Source: Thermoleophilia bacterium (GTDB lineage: Bacteria > Actinomycetota > Thermoleophilia > Gaiellales > Gaiellaceae). From it: a stretch of DNA of 64,000 bases. The notes under the pieces are model-generated. The model was given only the letters and a program-made list of their open reading frames with translations, was not told the origin of the DNA and did not search any database. The translations under genes were made by a program, and so were the position numbers. The first letter of the stretch is position 1; each line of letters opens with the position of its first letter. Location: positions 1 through 64,000 of the forward strand of contig JAICJI010000004.1 of the NCBI GenBank assembly GCA_025928515.1, given 5' to 3'. Below, in pieces: positions 49,561 to 57,709 of the stretch.

Positions 49561-50178
49561 ATGGGGTTGAAAAGGCGTCTGTGGCTCTTCCCTGCAGCTA
49601 CCGCTCTGGCGGTTGTGCTTTCCGTCCCGGCGGCTTCCGCCGCCCGAAGCAACAGCATCCTGCCGTCGTGCGGTGCGCAGAGCTATCCGTTCAAGACCTG
49701 GAGTGACCCTGACGCGTACTGCAAGTTCCCGAACCTCGGCTTCGAGAGCGGGGCCGTCTCCTGGAAGCTCGGGGGGAAGGCGTCTGTCGTTTCGGCGAAC
49801 GAGCCGTGGCACGTGTCGGGTGCCGGCACGCACGCTCTGCAGCTCGGTCCCGGCGCGTCGGCTCTCAGCTCGTCGTTGCCGGTCAATCTTCTCGACCCGT
49901 GGATCCGCTTCTTCGCGCGCAGCTCGGGCGCGAATGGCTCGCTCCACGTGCAAGTCCTCTTCCACGGGCTGCTCGGGAACTTGACCGGTCTGCTCAACGT
50001 CGGCAGCCTCTCGCCGGGCAGCTACTCGAGCTGGCACCCCACACCGCGCGTGCTCTCGGCTCTCGCTCTCCCGCTTCTGACGACGAGTGCGCAGGTGCAG
50101 GTCACCTCGCAGGCGACCTCGGGCAGTTGGCAGGTGGACGACGTCTACCTCGACCCCTGCGTCGCGAAGCTCGGCTAG
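49561..50178 (+). CDS. Secreted protein, carbohydrate-binding-module-like fold (205 aa)
   Basis: The ATG follows a GAGGT ribosome binding site. The signal peptide is WLFPAATALAVVLSVPAASA. The mature part has the layout of a jelly-roll CBM: NLGFESGAVSWKLGGKASVV, GTHALQLGPGASALSSSLP and SWQVDDVYLDPC. No catalytic motif is visible, so it may bind a polymer or glycan. Two cysteines near the ends could bridge. A strong terminator follows. Confidence 0.75.
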   Translation: MGLKRRLWLFPAATALAVVLSVPAASAARSNSILPSCGAQSYPFKTWSDPDAYCKFPNLGFESGAVSWKLGGKASVVSANEPWHVSGAGTHALQLGPGASALSSSLPVNLLDPWIRFFARSSGANGSLHVQVLFHGLLGNLTGLLNVGSLSPGSYSSWHPTPRVLSALALPLLTTSAQVQVTSQATSGSWQVDDVYLDPCVAKLG

Positions 50179-50196
50179 CACATTTCTCTCCCCCGA

Positions 50197-50230
50197 CCGG
50201 AAGGCGTGACGAAGCCGTCACGCCTTCCGG
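50197..50230 (+). terminator. Perfect 15-bp hairpin terminator
   Basis: The left arm CCGGAAGGCGTGACG, loop AAGC and the exact complementary right arm lie 19 bases after the stop at 50178. The stem is very strong; the following T content is low. It isolates the next gene, which starts at 50246 with its own -10. Confidence 0.8.
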
Positions 50231-50232
50231 GC

Positions 50233-50238
50233 TAGCTT
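50233..50238 (+). promoter_or_regulatory. Leaderless -10 element for the 50246 gene
   Basis: TAGCTT ends seven bases before the ATG at 50246 and immediately follows the terminator hairpin. Confidence 0.5.
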
Positions 50239-50245
50239 CATCCTC

Positions 50246-50515
50246 ATGGCGACGAGGGCGGCGACACCGTGGGGACCTGCGGATCTCGTGGAGGAGCTGA
50301 GCGTCCCGCAGCAAGCCGGGAAGAAGCGCTTCGCATCGAAGGTGCAGCTGCTCGAGACGGCAAAGGGTGAGAGGCTCGTCCGCTTCTCCTACGCCGGCCC
50401 CGGTGGCGGGACGCGCCGCCCGGTGACCCTCCGAGAGCGAGACATCGGACGGCTGAAAACCGCCCTCGCGCAACATCCGGCGCTCGCCCAGGCTCTTGGG
50501 CTGGACGCTCAGTAG
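50246..50515 (+). CDS. Small hypothetical protein (89 aa)
   Basis: Not recognised. The sequence is basic with VQLLETAKGERLVRFSYAGP, GGTRRPVTLRERDIGRLKTA and a C-terminal helix HPALAQALGL. The two-strand-plus-helix pattern suggests a compact alpha/beta fold. Its stop overlaps the convergent purQ gene by seven bases. The leaderless -10 supports expression. No link to purine synthesis is implied. Confidence 0.6.
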   Translation: MATRAATPWGPADLVEELSVPQQAGKKRFASKVQLLETAKGERLVRFSYAGPGGGTRRPVTLRERDIGRLKTALAQHPALAQALGLDAQ

Positions 50516-51189
50516 GCGGCGAGCACCCGGTCGCGGGCGGCGTCGACCAGCGAGGCGAGGAGCAGTGCTCCGTCGTCCGAGCCCAGCAGGGGGTCGACAG
50601 CGTGCTCCGGGTGCGGCATGAGGCCCATCACGTTGCCGGCCTCGTTGCACACGCCGGCGATGTTCTCGACCGAGCCGTTGGGGTTCTCGAGGTAGCGAAG
50701 CACGACCTGGGACGGATCGAGGTCCGGCGGAGGCAGGTACCGGCCGTCGCCGTGCTTGACGGGCAGCACGAGCCGCTGCTTCAGCCTGCAGCGCCGGGTG
50801 AAGGCGAGGTCGCTCCGCTCGACCGTCAGCGGCACGTCACGGCAGACGAAGCGGAGCGACTCGTTGCGGAGCAAGGCGCCGGGCAGGAGGCCGGCTTCGC
50901 AGAGGACCTGGAAGCCGTTGCAGATCCCGAGCACGAGCCCGCCCGCGTCGGCGAGCTCGCACACCGCGGCCGTCGCCGGCGAGAAGCGGGCGATTGCGCC
51001 GCAGCGGAGGTAGTCGCCGTACGAGAAGCCGCCGGGGATCACGACCGCGTCGAGGTCCGGCAGCTCGTGTTCCTCGTGCCAGACCGAAATCGCCTCGGCG
51101 TCGAGCGCCCCGAGCGCCCACAGCGCGTCGCGGTCGTCCTGCGAGCCGGGATACGTGATCACCCCGATCCTCGGCTGCGGGCTAGCCAA
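50509..51189 (-). CDS. purQ: Phosphoribosylformylglycinamidine synthase subunit PurQ
   Basis: A 226-residue class I glutamine amidotransferase that supplies ammonia to PurL. The nucleophile is in LGICNGFQVLCEAGLLPG and the His/Glu pair in MGLMPHPEHAVDP. It overlaps purS by eight bases and follows purB-purC-purS. PurL is encoded 11 kb downstream in a separate unit. Confidence 0.96.
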   Translation of the reverse strand: MASPQPRIGVITYPGSQDDRDALWALGALDAEAISVWHEEHELPDLDAVVIPGGFSYGDYLRCGAIARFSPATAAVCELADAGGLVLGICNGFQVLCEAGLLPGALLRNESLRFVCRDVPLTVERSDLAFTRRCRLKQRLVLPVKHGDGRYLPPPDLDPSQVVLRYLENPNGSVENIAGVCNEAGNVMGLMPHPEHAVDPLLGSDDGALLLASLVDAARDRVLAAY

Positions 51190-51421
51190 CGATCTCCACC
51201 TCGTACGACTCGATCAGCGGGTTCGCAAGCAGCTGCTCGCACATCTGTTCCACCTGCGCCTGGGCCGCCGCCGCGTCCGCGGCCTCGACCTCGAGGTCGA
51301 TCACCTTGCCGACGCGCGCGTCGCGCACCTCGAAGCCGAGGTGGCCGAGCGCCGAGCCGACCGCCTCCCCTTGCGGATCGAGGATGCCCGGCTTCGGCCT
51401 GACCAGGACGGTGGCCCTCAC
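51182..51421 (-). CDS. purS: Phosphoribosylformylglycinamidine synthase subunit PurS
   Basis: A 79-residue small subunit: RATVLVRPKPGILDPQGEAV, KVIDLEVEAADAAAAQAQVE and a final LIESYEVEI, the standard PurS fold. It bridges PurQ and PurL in the FGAM synthase complex. It overlaps purC by four bases and purQ by eight. Confidence 0.95.
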   Translation of the reverse strand: MRATVLVRPKPGILDPQGEAVGSALGHLGFEVRDARVGKVIDLEVEAADAAAAQAQVEQMCEQLLANPLIESYEVEIVG

Positions 51422-52275
51422 CCCAGCACCACGCTGGGATCGTCGACGTACGCCGGGAACGGGATCGTCGTCAGCCGCTCGAAGGCCTCGTGGTACTTGG
51501 CGCGGGTCACCTGCACGACTTCGTCCGGCAGCTCCGGGCCGGGATCGGTCTTGTCCCAGCCGGTCGTCTCGCAGTAGTCGCGGACGAATTGCTTGTCGAA
51601 GCTGTCCTGCGCCTTGCCCGGCTCGTACGTGTCGCCCGGCCAGAAGCGGGAGGAGTCGGGCGTCAGCGCCTCGTCGCCGAGCACGAGCCTGCCGTCGGCG
51701 TCGAGCCCCAGCTCGAACTTCGTGTCGGCGATGATGATCCCCGCACGGAGCGCGTGGTCGGCCGCAGTCTTGTAGAGCCGGAGCGAGACCCGCTCTGCCT
51801 CGCGGAGCCGTTCCTCGCCGATGAGCTCCGCGGCCTGCTCGCGCGTGATGTTCTCGTCATGGCCCTCGTGCGCCTTCGTGGCCGGCGTGAAGATCGGCTC
51901 GGGGAGCTTGTCCGACTCGCGGAGGCCTTCCGGGAGCTTGTGCCCGCAGACCTCGCCGCTCGCCCGGTAGTCCTTCCAGCCCGAGCCGGCGAGGTAGCCG
52001 CGGACGACGCATTCGATCGGCAGCATCTCGAGCCGGCGACACTCCATCGAGCGGCCGTCCTCGCGGACCGCGAGCATGTGATTCGGCACGATCGGGCCGA
52101 GGAGCGTGAACCAGTAGCCCGAGAGGCCGGTCAGGACGAGTCCCTTGTCCGGGATCTCGGTCGGCAGGACGACGTCGAAGGTCGAGATGCGGTCGGACGC
52201 GACGAGCAGCAGGCGGTCGTCGTCGATCGCGTAGATGTCCCGCACCTTTCCGGACGCGATGTGGGTTTCAGGCAT
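51418..52275 (-). CDS. purC: SAICAR synthase
   Basis: A 285-residue enzyme of the ATP-grasp-related SAICAR family: SGKVRDIYAIDDDRLLLVAS, LPIECVVRGYLAGSGWKDY, IIIADTKFELGLDADG and LGDEALTPDSSRFW. The ATG at 52275 has AGGAGG eight bases upstream and is well inside the longer track ORF. It is the second gene of purB-purC-purS-purQ and overlaps purB by eight bases. Confidence 0.96.
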   Translation of the reverse strand: MPETHIASGKVRDIYAIDDDRLLLVASDRISTFDVVLPTEIPDKGLVLTGLSGYWFTLLGPIVPNHMLAVREDGRSMECRRLEMLPIECVVRGYLAGSGWKDYRASGEVCGHKLPEGLRESDKLPEPIFTPATKAHEGHDENITREQAAELIGEERLREAERVSLRLYKTAADHALRAGIIIADTKFELGLDADGRLVLGDEALTPDSSRFWPGDTYEPGKAQDSFDKQFVRDYCETTGWDKTDPGPELPDEVVQVTRAKYHEAFERLTTIPFPAYVDDPSVVLG

Positions 52276-53575
52276 GTAGCGGCTCCTCCTTGAGTGCTTC
52301 GAGACGGGCAAAGACGGTGTCGATGTGGCGCGTGTACGCGCCGAGGTCGAACGTCGAGGCGAGGTCCAGGCGCGAGGCGATCTCCTCGTCGGCTCGACAG
52401 AGCTCGCGGAAGTCGAGCTCCTCCTCCCAGGCGCGCATCGCCGCGCGCTGGACGAGGCGGTAGGCATCGTCGCGCGCGAGCCCCGACTCGACGAGTCCGT
52501 TGAGGACGCGCTGGCTGAAGAAGAGAAAGTGGCTCGCCTCGAGGTTCCGGCGCATCCGCTCGGGTCGCACGACGAGGCCTTCCACGAGCCAGGCGAAGCG
52601 CTCGAGCATGTAGTCGAGGGCGAGAAAGGCGTCGGGGATGACGACGCGCTCCGCCGACGAGTGCGAGATGTCGCGCTCGTGCCAGAGGGCGACGTTCTCG
52701 AGGCCGACGAGGGAGTTGGCGCGCACGACCCGCGCCAGGCCGCAGATCCGTTCCGCGACGACGGGGTTTCGCTTGTGTGGCATCGCCGACGAGCCCTTCT
52801 GCCCGCGGCCGAACGGCTCCTGCACCTCGCCGACCTCGGTGCGGGCGAGGTGACGGATCTCGAGCGCGAGCGCGTCGAGCGACGAGGCGACGACGGCGAG
52901 CGCCGTCAAGAGCTCGGCGTGCCGATCGCGCTGCAGGACCTGGGTGGAAGTCGGAGCCGGCTCGAGGCCGAGCCTCTCGCAGGCCAGCCGCTCGAGCTCC
53001 GGGTCGGTCGCGGCATAGGTGCCGACGGCGCCCGAAAGCTTGCCGACGCGCATTCCCTCGAGCGCGCGCGCGACGCGTTCCCGGCCGCGGGCGAGCTCGA
53101 ACGCCCAGCCTGCGAGCTTCAGCCCGAACGTCGTCGGCTCGGCGTGGACGCCGTGTGTGCGGCCGATCTGCAGCGTCGAGCGGTGTTCCTCCGCGCGGGC
53201 GCTCACCACGCCGAAGGCATGGTCGATCCCGGCGAGGATGAGCGTCCCGGCCTCGCGTATCTGCAGGGAGAGCCCCGTGTCGACGATGTCGGAGGACGTG
53301 AGCCCGTAGTGAAACCAGCGGCCCTCCTCGCCGAGCTGCTCGGCGACGGCGTCGACGAAGGCGGCCGTGTCGTGGTGGAGCGTCGCCTCGAGCTCGGCCA
53401 CGCGCGCGGCGGTCGGTGGGGTCGCCTCGCCGATCCGCCTTGCGGCCTCTTCGGGCACGACTCCCAGCTCCGCCCAGGCCCCCGTGGCGGCGAGCTCGAC
53501 CTCGAGCCACGTGGCGAGCTTCCCCTCGTCCGACCAGATCCTGGCCATGGCCGGGCGGGAGTAGCGGGCGATCAC
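52268..53575 (-). CDS. purB: Adenylosuccinate lyase
   Basis: A 435-residue fumarase/aspartase-superfamily lyase used twice in purine synthesis. Signatures are TSSDIVDTGLSLQIREAG, QIGRTHGVHAEPTTFG and KGSSAMPHKRNPVVAERICG, the flexible active-site loop. The start is GTG preceded by TAGACT with a six-base gap, so it heads a leaderless purB-purC-purS-purQ operon. Confidence 0.96.
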   Translation of the reverse strand: MIARYSRPAMARIWSDEGKLATWLEVELAATGAWAELGVVPEEAARRIGEATPPTAARVAELEATLHHDTAAFVDAVAEQLGEEGRWFHYGLTSSDIVDTGLSLQIREAGTLILAGIDHAFGVVSARAEEHRSTLQIGRTHGVHAEPTTFGLKLAGWAFELARGRERVARALEGMRVGKLSGAVGTYAATDPELERLACERLGLEPAPTSTQVLQRDRHAELLTALAVVASSLDALALEIRHLARTEVGEVQEPFGRGQKGSSAMPHKRNPVVAERICGLARVVRANSLVGLENVALWHERDISHSSAERVVIPDAFLALDYMLERFAWLVEGLVVRPERMRRNLEASHFLFFSQRVLNGLVESGLARDDAYRLVQRAAMRAWEEELDFRELCRADEEIASRLDLASTFDLGAYTRHIDTVFARLEALKEEPLHA

Positions 53576-53581
53576 GGCTCC

Positions 53582-53587
53582 AGTCTA
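53582..53587 (-). promoter_or_regulatory. Leaderless -10 element for purB
   Basis: TAGACT on the minus strand, six bases before the GTG at 53575. Confidence 0.55.
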
Positions 53588-53695
53588 GAGCCCTCGTCCG
53601 CCGACGCCCGGTCCCTCCGACGGAGGACTGCGATCGGGCAAAACCGACGCTACTCTGGCGCGGATTTATCCCGTGAAATCTGTAGGAAGGTGCTT

Positions 53696-54766
53696 TTGAA
53701 GAGGTATGTTCTTTCCGTCGCGATCGCCCTCGCGGTCGCCCTCGCCGCCGCGGGTGGCGCGCAGGCCAAGGCCCACCACCACTTCCACCATCGCCGCGCC
53801 GCTCGCAGCCTCGTGCCGAGCTTCGCGCCGCACCCCCGGGCCTGGCTGAACGCACTCACCGAGTTTCCGCGCAACCCCACGCCTCCACACAGGGCGAAGC
53901 ATGTTCACCGGCAGGCCGCGAAGCGTCAACCGCGCTCGTTGAGCCGCCTGCGGGCGACGACCCTCTCGATCTACGAGCACCGCGCGAAGCGGTCAGTCCT
54001 CTTCGCCCAGGGGTGCTCTGCCGCGCGCCGGCACGAGAACGGCGTGGTCGTGCTCGACTTCGGCAAGCCGGCGTTCGAGCACGGCGGCTACGGGACGATC
54101 GTCTTCTCGGGCCGCTTCGCGACGAACCACAAGATCACGGCCGCCATGCTCGGCTACGCGCGCGGCTACGTGTCCTGCCTCCCGGAGACGTCGACTGCGT
54201 CGATCGAGCTTGCACGCGGCACGAGCAACTACCACCCGGCGGTCCCGAGCGCCTACGAGGCCGGCGTCCGCTGGGCCCGCGAGACGAACAAGCTCGGGCG
54301 CGAGCTCGCGCGCCACGGGCTGGACGCGCACGTCGAGGCAGCCGCGGCTGACGACGCCGAGCCGGCCTGGGATCCGTCCTTCCTCAAGACGGGCCATTTC
54401 TTCCACGGCTTCCGCGCTGCGGTGCACGGCCACACGCTCTTCGACTACGGCTCGCTCGATGGAGGCGTCGGCGCGATCTGGAGCGCGCGGCAGGCGTGGT
54501 ACGTCGCCGGCGGGATCCGCCATACCAAAGCGCTGCCCGAGATCTACAACTCTGCGATGGCGCGGGAGTGGGCGGAGCTGGCCCGGATCGCCCGTGGCCG
54601 CTACCACCGCGCCGTCCACTTCGCCGGCGTGATGACGCAGGGCACGTCGAGCTGCAATTGCGGGCTTCGGCCGCCGGAGGCGCACCGCGTCCTCGCGCAG
54701 GCGCTTGTCGCTCAAGGGGTCGCACACGTGCAGCTTCCTGTGGGCGGGACGAACATCGTCGGCTGA
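53696..54766 (+). CDS. Secreted His-rich protein of unknown function (356 aa)
   Basis: The TTG at 53696 follows TAGGAAGG with a five-base gap and opens a good signal peptide, KRYVLSVAIALAVALAAAGG; a GTG two codons earlier would overlap the ribosome binding site. After cleavage comes a His-cluster (KAHHHFHHRR), then a proline- and arginine-rich stretch. The C-terminal two thirds has GVVVLDFGKPAFEHGGYGTI, WDPSFLKTGHFFHGFRAA and a late SCNCG. The latter part may be an alpha/beta barrel. It could bind metal through the His-cluster. No known family is recognised. Confidence 0.65.
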   Translation: MKRYVLSVAIALAVALAAAGGAQAKAHHHFHHRRAARSLVPSFAPHPRAWLNALTEFPRNPTPPHRAKHVHRQAAKRQPRSLSRLRATTLSIYEHRAKRSVLFAQGCSAARRHENGVVVLDFGKPAFEHGGYGTIVFSGRFATNHKITAAMLGYARGYVSCLPETSTASIELARGTSNYHPAVPSAYEAGVRWARETNKLGRELARHGLDAHVEAAAADDAEPAWDPSFLKTGHFFHGFRAAVHGHTLFDYGSLDGGVGAIWSARQAWYVAGGIRHTKALPEIYNSAMAREWAELARIARGRYHRAVHFAGVMTQGTSSCNCGLRPPEAHRVLAQALVAQGVAHVQLPVGGTNIVG

Positions 54767-54776
54767 GGGACGCCGC

Positions 54777-55187
54777 CTAGGCCCCGAGGATCCGGAGCGC
54801 GAGAGCGGCGGCGTTCTTGGCGTTGTCGACGCCGACCGTCGCGACCGGCACGCCCGGCGGCATCTGCGCGATCGCGAGCAGTGCGTCGAGGCCGTCGAGA
54901 ACACTCAGGCTCGAGCGGAGGGGAACGCCGATCACGGGGAGGTCGGTCTGCGCTGCAACTGCGCCGGGCAGCGCGGCCGACAGCCCCGCGCCACAGATCA
55001 GGACGCGTAGGCCGCGGCCGCGAGCGCTTCTCGCGTACTCCGCGACTGCGTCCGGCGTGCGGTGAGCCGACCGCACCTCGAACTCGTACCCGACGCCTGC
55101 TTCGTCGAGCAGCGCCGTGGCGCTCTCCATCCGCTCGCGGTCGGATTCCGAGCCGACGAGGATGCCGATCCGCGGTCCCTCAGACAT
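54777..55187 (-). CDS. purE: N5-carboxyaminoimidazole ribonucleotide mutase PurE
   Basis: A 136-residue class I PurE with ILVGSESDRERMESATALLD, SAHRTPDAVAEYA and GAGLSAALPGAVAAQTDLPV (the usual loop is G-A-A-H-L-P-G; here Ser-Ala-Ala replaces Ala-His). The substituted active-site loop may affect catalysis and deserves checking. No purK partner is in the window. It overlaps purD by eight bases. Confidence 0.92.
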   Translation of the reverse strand: MSEGPRIGILVGSESDRERMESATALLDEAGVGYEFEVRSAHRTPDAVAEYARSARGRGLRVLICGAGLSAALPGAVAAQTDLPVIGVPLRSSLSVLDGLDALLAIAQMPPGVPVATVGVDNAKNAAALALRILGA

Positions 55188-56370
55188 CGGCCGCTATGTC
55201 CGTCCGGAGATGCATGCCGGCGAAATCTATGCGCGCCGCGGCTTCGTAGGCTGCGCTTCTTGCTGCCTCGGCCGTGTCACCGACGCCGACCACGTCGAGG
55301 ATGCGCCCGCCGTTCGTGACGAGCCGCCCGTCGTGCAGCGCGGTGCCGGCGTGGAAGACGAGCGCCCCGGAGCCCTCGGCATCCTCGACCCCGTCGATCG
55401 GCGTGCCCTGGTCGCCGCGCTCGGGATAGGCGGCGCCCGAGAGCACGACCGTCACGGCGGCGCGATCCGCAACGTCGGGCGGCTGTGAGAGGTCGCCGGC
55501 GAGCAGCGGCAAGAGGTCGCTCTCGAGGCGCGGCAGGAGCGACTGTGTTTCCGGGTCGCCGAAGCGGCAGTTGAACTCGATCACGCGCAGTCCGTCCTCG
55601 GTTCGCATCAGGCCGGCATAGAGGAGGCCCTGGAACGGCGTGCCGCGGCGCGCGAGCTCGCGGAGCACGGGCAGATGCACGGTCTCGAGGATCTCCTGCG
55701 CGTCGCCGTCGGGAACGTCCGGCAACGGGGAGAACGAGCCCATGCCACCGGTGTTGGCTCCGGTGTCTCCGTCCCCGATTCGCTTGTAGTCACGGGCGGG
55801 CGGGAACGGCACGGCGACCTCGCCCGCAGCCACTGCGAAGAGCGACAGCTCCGGACCCTCGAGGAGCTCCTCGACGTGGAAGGGCTGGTCGAACGCATTC
55901 GCGACCTGGAGTGCCGACTGGAGCTCCTCCTCGCTGCGACAAACCCAGACTCCCTTGCCGGCCGCGAGCCCGTCGAGCTTGAGTACGCAGGGCGGGCGGG
56001 CGACGGGCAGCGTCTGGGCAGTCGGCACGCCGGCTGCGTCCATCACCTCCTTGGCGAACGACTTCGAGCCCTCGATGCGTGCGGCCGTCGCGCTCGGCCC
56101 GAAGACGGCGATGCCGCGATGGCGCAGCTCGTCGGCGAGGCCCGCGACGAGCGGCGCCTCCGGGCCGACGACGACGAGGTCGATCCGGAGCTCGCGGGCG
56201 AGTGAGACGAGCGCGGGTTGGTCGTCCGCGCGCACGGGGTGGCAGTGGGCGAGCGCGGCGATTCCCGGGTTGCCGGGAGCCGCATGCAGCTCGGCGAGCC
56301 CGGCGCCGCGAGAAAGCGACCAGGCGAGGGCATGCTCCCGACCCCCCGAACCGACGACCAGCACCCTCAC
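55180..56370 (-). CDS. purD: Phosphoribosylamine-glycine ligase
   Basis: A 396-residue ATP-grasp ligase. Motifs are RVLVVGSGGREHALAWSLSR, VVVGPEAPLVAGLADELR and LYAGLMRTEDGLRVIEFNCR, followed by FGDPETQSLLPRLESD. It makes GAR from phosphoribosylamine and glycine. The GTG start lies six bases after TAGGAT. It leads a purD-purE pair. Confidence 0.96.
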   Translation of the reverse strand: MRVLVVGSGGREHALAWSLSRGAGLAELHAAPGNPGIAALAHCHPVRADDQPALVSLARELRIDLVVVGPEAPLVAGLADELRHRGIAVFGPSATAARIEGSKSFAKEVMDAAGVPTAQTLPVARPPCVLKLDGLAAGKGVWVCRSEEELQSALQVANAFDQPFHVEELLEGPELSLFAVAAGEVAVPFPPARDYKRIGDGDTGANTGGMGSFSPLPDVPDGDAQEILETVHLPVLRELARRGTPFQGLLYAGLMRTEDGLRVIEFNCRFGDPETQSLLPRLESDLLPLLAGDLSQPPDVADRAAVTVVLSGAAYPERGDQGTPIDGVEDAEGSGALVFHAGTALHDGRLVTNGGRILDVVGVGDTAEAARSAAYEAAARIDFAGMHLRTDIAADV

Positions 56371-56376
56371 CAGGCG

Positions 56377-56382
56377 ATCCTA
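56377..56382 (-). promoter_or_regulatory. Leaderless -10 element for purD
   Basis: TAGGAT on the minus strand, six bases before the GTG at 56370. Confidence 0.5.
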
Positions 56383-56435
56383 TTGGGCGCGTTTCCGTTC
56401 TGAGGCTTGATGGCCCGGTTACGCTGCGGGCGCTG

Positions 56436-57215
56436 ATGGACGCGCCGCCCTACTCGGCCGCCGCGGTCGACGTCCTCCGGCTTCCGGCCGGCGCGACCGA
56501 GCGCGACCGGGTGGCCGTCGAGGAGCCGCTCGAGATCCGGATCGGCGGCCGGCCGGTTGCGGTCACCATGCGGACTCCCGGCCACGACGAGGAGCTCGCC
56601 CTCGGCTTCTGCCTGTCCGAAGGGCTGCGACCGAGCGCTGCGCGCCTGCCCGGCGACCTGGCGGCGAATGCGGTCGACGTCGACGCACCGGGCTTCGATC
56701 CGGCGCGGCTACAGCGCAGCTTCTACACCTCGTCCTCCTGTGGCGTCTGCGGCAAGGGAGCGCTGGAGGCGCTCGCGGTCGAGGCGCCGCGCGTCGAGTC
56801 CGAGCTCGGACTCGAGCTGCCGCTGGTCGCGACGCTGCCTGACCGGCTGCGGGAGGCGCAGGCGGCGTTCGAGGCTACGGGAGGCCTGCACGCGACGGGG
56901 CTCTTCTCCGCCGCGGGTGAGCCGTTGTGCGTGCGAGAGGACGTCGGCCGCCACAACGCAATGGACAAGGTCGTCGGCTGGGCCTTCCGCCAGCACCTGC
57001 TCCCGCTCGCCGAGCACGTGCTCTGCTTGAGTGGGCGACTTTCGTTCGAGCTCGTCCAGAAGGCCGCCGTCGCCGGCTGCCCGGTTCTCGTCGCGGTCGG
57101 CGCGCCGTCGAGCCTCGCCGTCGACCTGGCTGCCGACCGGGGGATCACGCTCTGCGGCTTCGTCCGCGGCGGCTCCGTCAACGTCTACACGGAGCCGTGG
57201 CGGATCAAGCCCTGA
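56436..57215 (+). CDS. fdhD: Formate dehydrogenase accessory sulfurtransferase FdhD
   Basis: A 259-residue Fdh[38 protein letters not shown], the sulfur-carrying [17 protein letters not shown], and [20 protein letters not shown]. FdhD transfers sulfur to the Mo-bis-MGD cofactor of formate dehydrogenases. No formate dehydrogenase gene is present in the window, but mobA follows with a 19-base overlap, which supports a molybdenum cofactor role. The ATG is preceded in frame by a CTG codon. Confidence 0.93.
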   Translation: MDAPPYSAAAVDVLRLPAGATERDRVAVEEPLEIRIGGRPVAVTMRTPGHDEELALGFCLSEGLRPSAARLPGDLAANAVDVDAPGFDPARLQRSFYTSSSCGVCGKGALEALAVEAPRVESELGLELPLVATLPDRLREAQAAFEATGGLHATGLFSAAGEPLCVREDVGRHNAMDKVVGWAFRQHLLPLAEHVLCLSGRLSFELVQKAAVAGCPVLVAVGAPSSLAVDLAADRGITLCGFVRGGSVNVYTEPWRIKP

Positions 57216-57709
57216 GCGGGATCCTGCTCGTCGGTGGCTCGAGCACGCGCTTCGGCTCGCCGAAGGCGCTTGCAGAGCTCGAGGGCGAGACCTTGGCGGA
57301 GCGCGCGTGGCGGCTGCTCGGCCAGGTCTGCGAGGAGCGGATCGCGGTCGGTCACTGCGACGGCCTTCCGTTCCCGTCGCTCGTGGACGCAGGCACCGGA
57401 CCGGTGGCGGCGATCGCCGCCGGGCTGGGCGCGGCCGCGCACGACCTCGCAGTCGTTGTCCCCGTCGACATGCCTCTCCTGACGCCGGACGCGCTCCGGT
57501 TGCTGGCCGCCGCGTGCCGCGACGCCGCGGTTGCGCAAGCCGGCCCATTGCCCTGCGCGGTCGCGCGGCGGGCGTTGCCTGCGCTCGAGACCGGCGAACG
57601 GCGGCTGCGGACGGTCCTCGACGGTCTCGACACCGCCCGCGTCGAGGTCGATGAGCGGCTGCTCGCGAACGTGAACACGCCCGCGGATCTCTATAGGCTC
57701 GCGCCGTGA
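57197..57709 (+). CDS. mobA: Molybdenum cofactor guanylyltransferase MobA
   Basis: A 170-residue nucleotidyltransferase with GILLVGGSSTRFGSPKALAE (GGxSxRxGxxKA), AGTGPVAAIAAGLGAA and AVVVPVDMPLLTPDALRLLA (D-M-P). It adds GMP to molybdopterin, making the form that FdhD acts on. The start is GTG inside the fdhD 3' end. Confidence 0.9.
   Translation: MADQALSGILLVGGSSTRFGSPKALAELEGETLAERAWRLLGQVCEERIAVGHCDGLPFPSLVDAGTGPVAAIAAGLGAAAHDLAVVVPVDMPLLTPDALRLLAAACRDAAVAQAGPLPCAVARRALPALETGERRLRTVLDGLDTARVEVDERLLANVNTPADLYRLAP
57694..57699 (+). promoter_or_regulatory. Internal leaderless -10 for the methyltransferase pair
   Basis: TAGGCT lies in the last codons of mobA, six bases before the GTG at 57706. 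The same TAGGCT-N6-GTG arrangement occurs at 40720. Confidence 0.45.

Noticed and set aside
52325-54766. 813-aa plus-strand ORF
   Set aside because: Only the part from 53696 is real; the first 450 codons are antisense to purB.
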